Source: Aeromicrobium sp. A1-2 | GTDB taxonomy: Bacteria > Actinomycetota > Actinomycetes > Propionibacteriales > Nocardioidaceae | Direction: 5' to 3' | Assembly: GCF_003443875.1 (NCBI RefSeq) | Contig: NZ_CP027482.1 | Location: 2,108,001 to 2,172,000, forward strand | DNA: 64,000 bases | Part shown: positions 9,877-18,018 of the stretch, in pieces | Position numbering within the stretch: the stretch's first letter is position 1 | Layout: each line of letters opens with the position of its first letter | Program-made: the position numbers and the translations under genes | Notes under the pieces: generated by a model | Databases searched by the model: none | Seen by the model: only the letters and a program-made list of their open reading frames with translations | What the model was told of the DNA's origin: nothing

Positions 9877-10656
9877 TCAGCTCCCGGAGAAGGTTGCCTT
9901 GCCGGGTCCGTTCTCCATGAACGAGGCCATGCCTGCGGTCTGGTCATCGGTCGCAAACAGTGCCGCGAACTCGGCCCGCTCGATCTCGAGACCGGTCTGC
10001 AGATCGACCTCGAGGCCGCGATCCACCGCCGCCTTGGCGGCGCGCAACGCCAGAGCAGGACCGCCGACGAACTGCGCGGCCCACTCGACGGCCTTGTCAT
10101 ACACCTCGTCGGCAGGGTGCAGCTGGTCGACCAGGCCGATCGCCAGCGCCTCCTGCGCGTCGACGAACCGGCCGGTGAAGACCAACTCCTTGGCACGAGC
10201 CGGGCCGACGAGCCGGGACAGCCGCTGGGTGCCACCGGCCCCAGGGATGATGCCGAGCAGGATCTCGGGCTGTCCCAGCTTGGCGTTGTCGGCAGCAAAG
10301 CGGACATCTGTCGCGAGGGCGACCTCGCAGCCACCGCCCAGCGCGAAGCCCGTGATGGCCGAGACGGTCGGCTTGCCGATCGCGGCCAGCGCCCGCGTGA
10401 AGGCCTGCAGGGCGTGCGCGTGACGCGCCATCTCCTGGTACGTCATGGCCGACATCTCCTTGATGTCTGCGCCCGCCGCGAAAACCCGCTCTCCACCGAA
10501 GACCACGACCGCGGCGATATCGTCGCGGCGGTCGGCCTCGGCGCTGACCTCGGTGATCTCGTGCTGCATCTGTGCGTCGAGCGCGTTCATCTTGGGTCGA
10601 TCCAGCCGGATCGTGCCGACGCCGTCCTTGACCTCGAGTCGTGCGAGCTCACCCAT
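9877..10656 (-). CDS. Enoyl-CoA hydratase/isomerase family protein
   Basis: 259 residues from the ATG that begins MGELARLEV; an 84-base upstream extension is open but has poor codon use. Crotonase fold acting on acyl-CoA thioesters: oxyanion hole regions FAAGADIKEM (near 60) and GGGCEVALATD, and the two candidate catalytic acids in GGGCE and QPEILLGIIPGAGGTQ, as in canonical hydratases. Likely 3-hydroxyacyl-CoA formation in beta-oxidation or crotonyl-CoA metabolism, which would connect it with ccr and 3-hydroxybutyryl-CoA dehydrogenase elsewhere in the window. Physically it precedes malQ, with which it probably only shares read-through. Confidence 0.9.
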   Translation of the reverse strand: MGELARLEVKDGVGTIRLDRPKMNALDAQMQHEITEVSAEADRRDDIAAVVVFGGERVFAAGADIKEMSAMTYQEMARHAHALQAFTRALAAIGKPTVSAITGFALGGGCEVALATDVRFAADNAKLGQPEILLGIIPGAGGTQRLSRLVGPARAKELVFTGRFVDAQEALAIGLVDQLHPADEVYDKAVEWAAQFVGGPALALRAAKAAVDRGLEVDLQTGLEIERAEFAALFATDDQTAGMASFMENGPGKATFSGS

Positions 10657-10744
10657 CGTGGCCTCCAGCCGATCGTCGGCGGTTGATCCGCCGTCCGGAC
10701 GAGCATAGATCAGCCCTTCGGACCCACAACTTCCGCCCAAACCC

Positions 10745-10774
10745 TTGACACCACGGCACCCCGCGAGGCTTAAT
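10745..10774 (+). promoter_or_regulatory. Candidate sigma-70 promoter for the HPr region
   Basis: A perfect TTGACA at 10745-10750 is followed after 17-18 bases by a weak CTTAAT/GCTTAA -10 element. It points towards the small ORF at 10837 and ptsH. The surrounding 60 bases are unusually AT-rich for this genome (10770-10812). Only the -35 is convincing. Confidence 0.4.
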
Positions 10775-10836
10775 CAACAGTAGGTCACACAAATATCACA
10801 CAAAACCACATCCGATACCGGTCCGAGGAGCAGGTC

Positions 10837-10978
10837 ATGTCAGACCTCACCACTTCAGCACCCGTGTCGCTGGATGCCGACCTCGGCCCCGCCGGTCTTC
10901 CGCACCGTCATCAGCGCGGCCGCCCGCAAGCACCTCAAGCCCACAACTCCCGAACTCGCGACGTCCGTCGCGGCCTGA
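10837..10978 (+). pseudogene. Split small ORF (about 46 codons) directly upstream of HPr, apparent +1 shift
   Basis: A strong ribosome site (GAGGAG, 10825-10830) is placed 6 bases before ATG 10837. The frame MSDLTTSAPVSLDADLG has good GC3 codon use, then turns poor after codon 18. From 10889 on, the +1 frame (VFRTVISAAARKHLKPTTP...) has excellent codon use and stops at 10976-10978, inside the HPr ribosome-binding site. The junction is at the run GGCCCCG (10885-10891). It may be a real programmed shift, a sequencing or assembly error, a decayed gene, or two overlapping ORFs (ATG at 10874 opens the second). Frame 1 could also be read as an in-frame N-terminal extension of HPr. I do not recognise a family. 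Confidence 0.45.
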
Positions 10979-10989
10979 AAGGACTCATC

Positions 10990-11247
10990 ATGCCCACCAA
11001 GAACGTCATCGTCGGATCAGCCGTCGGACTTCACGCCCGCCCCGCGGCACTGATCGCCCAGGCTGCGACGGAGGCCGGTGTCCCGGTCACGATCGCGACA
11101 CCCGGCGGCACGGCTGTGGATGCCGGCTCCGCGCTCATGATCATGACGCTGGGCGCCAAGGCCGGCTCCGAGGTCGTCGTTGAGAGCGCCGACGAGGCAG
11201 TCCTCGACAAGATCGCAAGTCTTATCGAGCAGGATCTCGACGCCTGA
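10990..11247 (+). CDS. ptsH: HPr phosphocarrier protein of the PTS
   Basis: 85 residues. The start is set by GAAAGGA at 10977-10983 and by the usual HPr length. HPr receives phosphate from enzyme I on His15 (GLHARPAA) and passes it to EIIA components; the regulatory Ser47 (VDAGSALMIM) of Gram-positive HPr is present, although actinobacterial HPr is not always phosphorylated there. No ptsI or sugar permease is near, so this is an orphan HPr gene acting on PTS components encoded elsewhere. Confidence 0.95.
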   Translation: MPTKNVIVGSAVGLHARPAALIAQAATEAGVPVTIATPGGTAVDAGSALMIMTLGAKAGSEVVVESADEAVLDKIASLIEQDLDA

Positions 11248-11320
11248 GCCGTCCCCCGGGATGCGGCCTACCCCGTCGAGGTCTACAGTCGAAAGACTGC
11301 CCCCGAAGAAAGGCTGTGCC

Positions 11321-11518
11321 ATGTACATCGGTGGATCCATCGTTCTTCTTGCCCTCGGCGCGATCCTGTCCTTCGCGGTCCAGGACTCGGTCAGCGGCGT
11401 TGACCTGGTGACTGTCGGCTACATCCTGATGGCTGCTGGTGCACTCGGCATCGTCCTCAGCCTGGTGCTCAACGGCCAGCGCAACGAGCGCCGTCGAGAC
11501 GAGATTCCTCCGCGCTGA
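11321..11518 (+). CDS. Small two-helix membrane protein, DUF6458-like
   Basis: 65 residues. Two hydrophobic helices (about 4-22 and 29-48) are joined by a short SVSGVDLV loop and followed by a basic tail (RNERRRDE). The pattern, starting MYIGGSIVLLALGAILSFAV, matches the small actinobacterial DUF6458 family of unknown function. The last 50 bases overlap the convergent MFS gene. GAAAGG lies about 10 bases ahead of the ATG. Confidence 0.75.
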   Translation: MYIGGSIVLLALGAILSFAVQDSVSGVDLVTVGYILMAAGALGIVLSLVLNGQRNERRRDEIPPR

Positions 11519-12752
11519 CGTCAGGCGCACCAGAAGACGTCGGGCGTACCAGAAACAGTGGCGCCGCAAGCGCCAGCGCCACGCCACCCACGACGATCGC
11601 CAGTCCGGTCGAAGCGCCCGTCGCAATCGCGCCCAGGGCGACCGCACCGACCGATCCAGCGGGCTGCATCGCCATCGACGCCAGCGACAGCACGGTGGCC
11701 CGGTTCTGGCTGCCGACCTGCTCGTGGAGCAACGTCTCGTAGATCGCACCAGCGGCCGAGTGCACGGCGTAGGTCGCGAACAGTCCCGCAATCAGGCCGA
11801 CAGGACCCGCCGCCAGACCCATGCCGACGACCGTGCCTCCCTGCACGATCCGGAGCGCGACCGAGACCGCCACCATGCTCCAGCGGCGGAGCAACCAGGG
11901 CACCATGGCGGCACCGAGAGCCGACACGCCCCACGCCGCCGCCGTGACCGGACCCATGATGGCCGCCGCCAGGTCGCGGTCGGAGACCAGCTCGGACAAC
12001 CGGATCGGCATGAACGACTCAAAGGCAACCATGCCGAAGCCCCAGAACAGCTCGACCGCGACCAGTGCGCGCAGGACACGTGAGCGGGCGAGCAGGCGCA
12101 CGCCTTCGAGCACGACCCGCGGGGTGGCGCGCACCGAGGAGACCAGGCCGGCGACCCGCTTCGAGCGGTCCTCGTCCATCAGGACCAAAGCCGCCAACAC
12201 CTGCATGACGACCAGCCCCGCCGCGATCCAGTACGGCAGCACGAGCGCGTTGGTCCGCCCGAGCGGCGCCCAGGCCACGAGCAACGCCGACAGCACAGCA
12301 CCTGTGGCGATCGAGGCACCCACGACACTGGCATAGCCCGAGAGACCACGCACAACTGTGCCGGCGCGATCCAGCACGGCCGGATCCTCGTGGACCCGGT
12401 CGACGAACCAGGAGCTGAGCGGACCCGAGTCGAGGGCACGGAACACCCCAGACAACGCCGTGGCCACCGCGAACGCCCACGGCGTCTGCGCGAACGAGTA
12501 GACGAGGTAGGACGCGAGTGCGAACAGCGCCGACGCGATGAACACCGGCCGGCGGCCGACGGCATCGGCGAAGCCCCCCGTCGGCAGCTCGAGGCACAGC
12601 ACCACGATGCCCTGGACCGCGATGACAGATCCGTACTCGGCGACAGTCAGCCCGCGGCCCAGCGGCAGGAGCGCCATGACCGGGATGATCAGACCCGTCG
12701 GCAGCCAACGCAGCCCGGAGATCAGCCAGAAGCGGGCGCGCAGGCTCATCAC
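11469..12752 (-). CDS. MFS transporter, probable drug exporter
   Basis: 427 residues with about 12 hydrophobic helices in two halves and a charged middle loop (DEDRSKRV). The A-loop GGFADAVGRRPVF between helices 2 and 3 is the MFS signature. Translation is coupled to the ArsR-type gene upstream: the string GTGATG contains that gene's TGA and two possible starts (12752 or 12749). Pairing with a drug- or metal-responsive repressor suggests export of the regulator's ligand; the substrate is unknown. The 3' end overlaps the opposite-strand DUF6458-like gene by 50 bases. Confidence 0.88.
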   Translation of the reverse strand: MMSLRARFWLISGLRWLPTGLIIPVMALLPLGRGLTVAEYGSVIAVQGIVVLCLELPTGGFADAVGRRPVFIASALFALASYLVYSFAQTPWAFAVATALSGVFRALDSGPLSSWFVDRVHEDPAVLDRAGTVVRGLSGYASVVGASIATGAVLSALLVAWAPLGRTNALVLPYWIAAGLVVMQVLAALVLMDEDRSKRVAGLVSSVRATPRVVLEGVRLLARSRVLRALVAVELFWGFGMVAFESFMPIRLSELVSDRDLAAAIMGPVTAAAWGVSALGAAMVPWLLRRWSMVAVSVALRIVQGGTVVGMGLAAGPVGLIAGLFATYAVHSAAGAIYETLLHEQVGSQNRATVLSLASMAMQPAGSVGAVALGAIATGASTGLAIVVGGVALALAAPLFLVRPTSSGAPDVSAEESRLDGARCAGR

Positions 12753-13270
12753 GGGGACGGCAGGGCCAGGACGTGCAACGCGACCTGCTCGGAGCCGGAG
12801 CGATGGGTATAGCGCGCGATGACATCGGAGAGCTCTCGCTCGAGCGCCTCCAGGTCCTCGGGATCCAGGGTCAGGAAGTAGTCACTGTGCCCGATGCCCG
12901 GCCGGGGCTCGGTCCATGCGTCCAGGCCTTCGCGCAGCAATTCCTCCTGCCGCCGACGTACTCCGTCGACATACTCCCGGCCACCGTCGAGCTGGGCCAG
13001 CGAGTGCGGGAACGACGTCATGTCGTGAAGCGCCTTCCACCTCCGCTCACGACCCGAGGACTGTCGGTCGTCGTCGCCCACGAAGCCGAAGCGCTCGAGC
13101 TGGCGCAGGTGGTAGGACGTCGACCCACTCGACTCCCCCAGCTCGCGTCCCAGCTCCGTGGCAGTGGCAGGCCCGTTCCGCCGCAGGGCGCCGAGCAGCC
13201 GCATCCGGAGCGGATGAGAGACCGCCTTGAGCGTGTCGAGGTCCTCGACGACCTTCTGGGTGAGCGACAT
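12749..13270 (-). CDS. ArsR-family winged-helix regulator
   Basis: 173 residues. The N-terminal winged helix includes KAVSHPLRMRLLGALRRNGPAT, the recognition stretch GESSGSTSYHLRQLERFGFV and a wing with ERRWKA. The remaining ~90 residues form an alpha-helical ligand or dimer domain with several acidic stretches and no ArsR-type Cys pair, so a metal sensor of the classic type is unlikely. It is translationally coupled to the MFS exporter. A perfect 8-base inverted repeat sits 17 bases upstream of its ATG, probably its own operator. Confidence 0.88.
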   Translation of the reverse strand: MSLTQKVVEDLDTLKAVSHPLRMRLLGALRRNGPATATELGRELGESSGSTSYHLRQLERFGFVGDDDRQSSGRERRWKALHDMTSFPHSLAQLDGGREYVDGVRRRQEELLREGLDAWTEPRPGIGHSDYFLTLDPEDLEALERELSDVIARYTHRSGSEQVALHVLALPSP

Positions 13271-13281
13271 GCCCCCAGACT

Positions 13282-13313
13282 AGAACTGCAAAGAGATCTT
13301 TGCAAACAATTCT
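13282..13313. promoter_or_regulatory. Candidate operator of the ArsR-type regulator
   Basis: The core 13287-13304 is TGCAAAGA-GA-TCTTTGCA, an inverted repeat with perfect 8-base arms and a 2-base centre. A second, outer pair (AGAA at 13282-13285 and TTCT at 13310-13313) extends the symmetry. It lies in the 50-base gap between the regulator gene and the membrane-protein gene, in a locally AT-rich stretch, which is the expected place for an autoregulatory site controlling regulator plus exporter. Confidence 0.7.
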
Positions 13314-13320
13314 CTGTGGT

Positions 13321-13731
13321 TCAGACAACCTTGTTGCCGAGCACCGCATACGTGAAGAACATGACGCCGAGCAAGAGACCCACGTGCCCAAGGATCGACA
13401 GCGAGGGACCGCGAGCCCAGCTGTCCTCGATCGCATCTGCGGCATGACGCCCCCCACCGGGAAGCCAGCGGGCAAGGATCAGCACGCCGACCAGCACCTC
13501 GGCCCACCAGAGGACCAGCGAGGCCACGCCCAGCGCGCCGCCCGGGGAGGTCAGGTAGAAGATCCACGTCACCAGCGCCACGACTCCCAGCACGGTGTGC
13601 ATGTTGAGGATCGAGGCGGGGATCTGCGCGTGGCCGGGTTGCTCGGCTGCGGTGGACAGGCGCATCCGGGTCAGGAGCACGACAACTCCGGCCAGCGCGG
13701 TCAACATCCATAACACGTTCTCGATTTCCAC
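13321..13731 (-). CDS. Four-helix membrane protein of unknown function
   Basis: 136 residues from GTG 13731; the start is uncertain because no good ribosome site is seen and the frame stays open to 13779. Hydrophobic segments lie near 5-21, 46-62, 66-86 and 113-130, with a basic/acidic loop (GGRHAADAIEDSWARG) between the last two. I do not recognise the family. It is transcribed towards the ArsR-type gene with 50 bases between them. Confidence 0.65.
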   Translation of the reverse strand: MEIENVLWMLTALAGVVVLLTRMRLSTAAEQPGHAQIPASILNMHTVLGVVALVTWIFYLTSPGGALGVASLVLWWAEVLVGVLILARWLPGGGRHAADAIEDSWARGPSLSILGHVGLLLGVMFFTYAVLGNKVV

Positions 13732-13833
13732 GCTCGCATCGTGGCACACGTCGGGACCACCCGGCACCGGACAGACCACGGCTCGGTCTCGGCCGCTGCG
13801 TGACGCGGTTCACCTCCGCTCGTTGACAGTCGC

Positions 13834-15351
13834 ATGCGCCGCCTCTCCCGAATCCTGCTCACGACCGCCTCCGCTGCCGCCCTGGTCCTCGCGACCGCGC
13901 CAGCACACGCGGCCGGGGCGCCCCGGCCCGGCAGCCTCGCGTACGTCCTGCGTGACACCGCGAACATGCTCGACGCGTACGGCCGGACCACGGGGCAACT
14001 CGCCAACCCCGCCTACCTCCCGGCACTGGTCCAGGAGAGCAGCACGGTCAGCGCGGCGCAGCTGCTGGCTCAAGCCGCCAGCCCGCTCCGCCCGGCGATC
14101 ACCGCCGCCATGATCGTGCCCGGCTGGAACGTCGGCAACCCACTGCGGGCAGGCTGGAACGGCACCCGAGGTGTCATCACCCCGGTGAGCTTTACCAACC
14201 GCCATGGCGCACTCCTGCGCGGCGACGTCTTCACGCCGAAGCCCGGGGCCATGGACCCGTACACAGGCAAGCCGCTCACCGGGCCGTTCCCCGGTGTCGT
14301 CATCACACCCGGCTCGGTCCAGGGATCCGCTCGGATGTACTGGTGGCTCGCCCAGGACCTCGCAGAGCGTGGCTACGTCGTCCTCGTCTATGACGTGCAG
14401 GGCCAGGGCACCAGTGAGACCTTCCCCCACCAGAGCGGCCAGGCGTTCCCGTTCTGCAATCCGCTGGCGCCCGCCGAGCCCGGCGAGCAGACCGGCTGCC
14501 CCGGCGTGACGTTCCAGCAACCGGCCAACTTCATCAAGGGCACCGAGGATGCGACCGACTTCTTCTTCTCGACACCCACGCAGCCCTACGGCAACCCGGG
14601 ATCGACCGGCGTGCCGGTCAACGCCCACAACCCGCAGTGGGAACAGTTCGATCGAAGCGCCGACCCACGGACCGCGACCCCCGGCCGCACGAGCCGCTTC
14701 GCGATCATCGGCCACTCCCTCGGCGCGGCGGCGGTGTCCGCGGTGCAGGGCACCGACGAGCGTGTGGCTGCGGTCGTTGCTCTCGACAAGCTTCAGGCCA
14801 GTGCCGACTCGGGACCGCTCGACGTTGGCGTGACCAGGCCTGTCGTGCCTGCTCTGGGCATCCAGTCCGAGTACGGCTTCACCGTCACGCCGTCCGCGCT
14901 GTCAGCCGGCTCGTCGCTGATCCCCGCGCCCGGAGACCCTGCTCCGATGCGCGAGCGAAACACCGGATTCCAGGCATGGCGCGGCGCAGGGGTCGACACG
15001 ATGGTCGTGGTCCCCCGCTCGTCGACTCACCTGGAGTACACCGACATCCCGCTGGTCCTTCCGGCCAGCAGGTACGGGCAGGACCTCGCGAGCGTCTACA
15101 CGCAGCGCTGGCTCGACCGTTACCTCAAGCACGAGGGGGTGCAGGCGCAACCCACCGGGACCGACCCTCTGCTCGCGACGACGTTGCCCTATCTCGAGCC
15201 GGTCGGCAACGGTCGGTGGAAGCCCGTGACCGTGCAGCGGACCGGCGCGCTGAGCTTCTACTACTGCTCGGCCTACGCCATCACGGACCGCGACGGCACG
15301 ACCCGGCGTGCCGATGGGGACGTCGGTGGGGTCGGCGGCTGCGCCGCCTAG
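13834..15351 (+). CDS. Secreted alpha/beta hydrolase
   Basis: 505 residues with a clear Sec signal peptide (MRRLSRILLTT, hydrophobic core, cleavage after APAHA near residue 27). The mature part has an alpha/beta hydrolase core: oxyanion region PGVVITPGSVQG, nucleophile elbow GHSLGAAA near residue 290, and a likely catalytic His in SSTHLEYTDIP. Cys residues in the exported domain (FCNPL, TGCPG, YYCSA, GGCAA) could form disulfides. Similar actinobacterial secreted proteins are annotated as lipases, cutinase-like or PET-hydrolase-like enzymes, but the substrate cannot be assigned. It is monocistronic, divergent from the membrane gene to its left. Confidence 0.88.
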   Translation: MRRLSRILLTTASAAALVLATAPAHAAGAPRPGSLAYVLRDTANMLDAYGRTTGQLANPAYLPALVQESSTVSAAQLLAQAASPLRPAITAAMIVPGWNVGNPLRAGWNGTRGVITPVSFTNRHGALLRGDVFTPKPGAMDPYTGKPLTGPFPGVVITPGSVQGSARMYWWLAQDLAERGYVVLVYDVQGQGTSETFPHQSGQAFPFCNPLAPAEPGEQTGCPGVTFQQPANFIKGTEDATDFFFSTPTQPYGNPGSTGVPVNAHNPQWEQFDRSADPRTATPGRTSRFAIIGHSLGAAAVSAVQGTDERVAAVVALDKLQASADSGPLDVGVTRPVVPALGIQSEYGFTVTPSALSAGSSLIPAPGDPAPMRERNTGFQAWRGAGVDTMVVVPRSSTHLEYTDIPLVLPASRYGQDLASVYTQRWLDRYLKHEGVQAQPTGTDPLLATTLPYLEPVGNGRWKPVTVQRTGALSFYYCSAYAITDRDGTTRRADGDVGGVGGCAA

Positions 15352-15478
15352 CCTCAACCGGCTCCCTCGGTCGTCTCACCAGCCCACGCACGGGCTCTCA
15401 TCGACTTCGTGGATCGCTCACAGCGTCTCCACACGCTGCCCGGCTTCAGTGGGCGATGAACCCGATCCAGGAGCCCGC

Positions 15479-16654
15479 ATGAGTGACGACACGATGACCC
15501 CGAGTCCCATCTCCCAGTCACCGACGCACCGCCGACCCCGGCGGATCGGCCTCGCGGCGATCGCCGGCGCACTGATCCTGGGCCTTTCCACGTTGACGTA
15601 CGCAGCCCAGGCGGACACGCAACAGACCACCACCGCGACGAGCCCGGTCCACACCGAGCTTCGTCAGCAGGGCTGGTCCGTGCTGCCCTCCGAATCCGCA
15701 CCTCCGTCATCGGAGCCTGGCACGCCGACCTTGGCCGCAACCGATGCCACTGCCGCGCAGGAGTCCGGGTTGGTCTATATCAACACGACGCTCGACTACG
15801 GCGCCGGGAAGGCCGCCGGCACGGGCATGATCCTGACCGCGGAAGGTGAAATCCTGACCAACCATCACGTCGTCGAGGATGCCACCGAGATCTCGGTGCA
15901 GGTGGTCTCGACCGGGCGGACGTACGAGGCCGACGTCGTTGGCTTCGACGCAACGCACGATGTCGCCGTGCTTCACCTCCTCGACGCCTCCGGGTTGACG
16001 ACCGTCACGACAGATTCGGCCGGCGACGTGCAGGTCGGAGACGAGGTCGTGGGCGTCGGCAACGCCAATGGGGACGGCGGTGCGGCGAGCGCAGCAGCCG
16101 GCACGGTGTCGGCGCTCGACCAGTCGATCACGGTGCAGTCGCAGTCAGGCGGGAACGCCGCACGACTCAGCGGACTGATCGAGGTGTCGGCCGAGATCAT
16201 CTCGGGAGACTCCGGTGGCGCCCTGTACGACGCCGAGGGTGAGGTCATCGGGATGAACACCGCCGCATCGAGTGGCACCGTCGACGTCACGGGGTACGCC
16301 GTGCCGATTCGACAGGCACTGACGATCGCCGAGCAGATCCAGAGCGGACGGACCAGCCCCACCGTGCAGATAGGCGCGACCGGCTTCCTCGGTGTCCAGC
16401 TCGTCCCGGACTCGTCCGGTGTCTCAGGCGCGCGAGTTGCCGGCGTCATCGCGGGCACTGCGGCCGCGAGCGCGGGCATCGAGCAAGGCAGCGCCATCAC
16501 CGCCGTCGACGGGACCCGAGTCGATTCGCAGGCCCAACTGTCCGCCGCGGTCTCGGCACTGCAGCCCGGCAGCAGCACGACTGTGTCGTGGACCGACGCC
16601 GACGGTGGCAGCCACTCCGCGACCGTCACCCTCACCGCCGGGCCGATCGGCTGA
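15479..16654 (+). CDS. Membrane-anchored HtrA-like serine protease with PDZ domain
   Basis: 391 residues; AGGAG at 15469-15473 selects this ATG. One N-terminal transmembrane helix (about 22-42) is followed by an extracytoplasmic linker rich in Ser/Thr/Pro. The trypsin-like domain carries His130 (TNHHVV), Asp161 (HDVAVL) and Ser245 (GDSGGALY). A C-terminal PDZ domain (about 300-388, starting GATGFLGVQL) would recognise unfolded C termini. Architecture is that of actinobacterial PepD/HtrA degradases, working in envelope protein quality control. Confidence 0.93.
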   Translation: MSDDTMTPSPISQSPTHRRPRRIGLAAIAGALILGLSTLTYAAQADTQQTTTATSPVHTELRQQGWSVLPSESAPPSSEPGTPTLAATDATAAQESGLVYINTTLDYGAGKAAGTGMILTAEGEILTNHHVVEDATEISVQVVSTGRTYEADVVGFDATHDVAVLHLLDASGLTTVTTDSAGDVQVGDEVVGVGNANGDGGAASAAAGTVSALDQSITVQSQSGGNAARLSGLIEVSAEIISGDSGGALYDAEGEVIGMNTAASSGTVDVTGYAVPIRQALTIAEQIQSGRTSPTVQIGATGFLGVQLVPDSSGVSGARVAGVIAGTAAASAGIEQGSAITAVDGTRVDSQAQLSAAVSALQPGSSTTVSWTDADGGSHSATVTLTAGPIG

Positions 16655-16687
16655 ACCGCCACGACGTGGGGTCGGTAGCCTGAACGC

Positions 16688-17548
16688 GTGACCGAGACCC
16701 TTCGCGACGACGACCTCGAGCTCGAGCCGACCACGGGATCCCCCGAGCTCACGGATTTCGCGATCGTGCTCGGCGGCGATCAGGTGGGCACTGTCACCCT
16801 CCGGGGTGAGGACAGTCGCACCGCATCGATCCGGTGGGACGCCGGCGCGGACAACATTCCGATCGCGGTCAGAGCCCTGCGCCTGGCCCTCGCTCACGCC
16901 TTCGGCGAGCTCGGCATGACCCGGGTCGAGACACGGATCCCCGTCGATCGAACCGGAGATGTACGCGCTGCCTCGATCGCCGGCATGCGTCGTGAGGGAA
17001 TCGTCCGCGGCGCCGGCAGCGACCCTGACCGTGCGCTGCTGGCACGCATCGTCGGCGACCCTGAGCCGTACAGCCGGGACGGATTCATCGCGATCCTCAA
17101 CGCAGGGCTCCCGACCAAACGGGTCATCAGCCAGGGCCTGCTGCGCGACGAGCGCGGTCGCGTCCTGCTGTGCGAGCTGACCTACAAGAAGGAGTGGGAC
17201 CTGCCGGGCGGTGTCGTCGAGGTCGGTGAGGCCCCAGCGATCGGCCTGGTCCGCGAGCTGCACGAAGAGCTCGGCGTCACGGTCGAGGTCCGTGACCTCA
17301 TCACGGTCAACTGGTTGCCGGCGTGGCGGAGCTGGGACGATGCGTGCATCTTCCTGTTCGACCTCGGGGTCGTCGACAGTTCGATCACCGAGGGCATGAC
17401 GCTGCAACCCAGCGAGATCAAGTCGGTTCGCTGGTGCGACCCCGAGACTGTGCGCACACACGCCGCTGCGGCAGCGATCGAGCTCCTCGAAGCGATCGAC
17501 GCAGGCGCGATGCCGACCTATCGCGAAGCCCCCAAGGCTGCCGAGTAG
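16688..17548 (+). CDS. GNAT-like/Nudix two-domain protein
   Basis: 286 residues, GTG start. Residues ~20-125 resemble the C-terminal half of a RimJ/RimL-type acetyltransferase (alanine-rich helix, then RVETRIPVDRTGDVRAA, AGMRREGIVRG). Residues ~140-270 are a Nudix hydrolase with a complete box starting at Gly174 or Gly175 (x5 E x7 RELHEELGV), the Mg2+-binding helix that cleaves X-linked nucleoside diphosphates. The acetyl-CoA site of the first domain is not evident, so it may be a remnant or binding module. A strong terminator follows. Confidence 0.85.
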   Translation: MTETLRDDDLELEPTTGSPELTDFAIVLGGDQVGTVTLRGEDSRTASIRWDAGADNIPIAVRALRLALAHAFGELGMTRVETRIPVDRTGDVRAASIAGMRREGIVRGAGSDPDRALLARIVGDPEPYSRDGFIAILNAGLPTKRVISQGLLRDERGRVLLCELTYKKEWDLPGGVVEVGEAPAIGLVRELHEELGVTVEVRDLITVNWLPAWRSWDDACIFLFDLGVVDSSITEGMTLQPSEIKSVRWCDPETVRTHAAAAAIELLEAIDAGAMPTYREAPKAAE

Positions 17549-17571
17549 CCTCCGCAGCACCCCGGGCATGA

Positions 17572-17603
17572 CGAAAGCCCCGGAGCGTGCTCGGGGGCTT
17601 TCG
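17572..17603. terminator. Bidirectional intrinsic terminator between Nudix and csp genes
   Basis: A stem of CGAAAGCCCC with GGGGGCTTTCG and an extended GGAGC/GCTC top forms a strong GC-rich hairpin between two convergent genes. With A/T-containing arm ends it can serve both strands. Confidence 0.85.
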
Positions 17604-17643
17604 TGACTGATCTAGATCAGAGGCTCTTGCGAGCTAGTTCGGA

Positions 17644-17847
17644 TCAGAGGGGACGAATGTTCGTCGCCTGCAGGCCCTTCTGGCCCTGCTCGACGTCAAA
17701 CTCGACCTTCTGGTTCTCATCCAGCGAGCGGTAGCCGCTGGACGCGATGGCGCTGAAGTGCGCGAAAACGTCTTCGCTGCCGTCGTCGGGGGCGATGAAT
17801 CCAAAGCCCTTGTCAGCGTTGAACCACTTGACGGTTCCTGTAGCCAT
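17644..17847 (-). CDS. Cold shock protein (CspA family)
   Basis: 67 residues, an OB-fold single-strand nucleic acid chaperone. RNP1 (KGFGFI, from Lys13) and RNP2 (VFAHFSAI) are intact, with Trp8 and the aromatic residues that stack on bases. The ribosome site AGAGGAGAAACATT precedes ATG. Length and acidity fit the ordinary 67-residue actinobacterial Csp. Confidence 0.97.
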   Translation of the reverse strand: MATGTVKWFNADKGFGFIAPDDGSEDVFAHFSAIASSGYRSLDENQKVEFDVEQGQKGLQATNIRPL

Positions 17848-17979
17848 AATGTTTCTCCTCTTGGCGAGTTGTCACCCACGACTTTCGCGAGTGACTGTCG
17901 CGACACACATCCAACCTGCGAGAAGAACTAGCTACCTTTACGGAACACTTGATCATTCGTAGAGCCCAACGTCGTGCAA
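17848..17979 (-). promoter_or_regulatory. Leader and possible promoter of the cold shock gene
   Basis: No gene fits here. On the minus strand, TTGCAC (17974-17979) and AATGATC (17951-17957) are spaced 16 bases apart and would give a leader of roughly 100 bases before the csp start. Long structured leaders are typical of csp mRNAs, but I did not derive a specific fold. Confidence 0.35.
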
Positions 17980-18018
17980 CACGAACAAGCATAGCGGGTC
18001 CGGGGCCAATCTGTCCGA

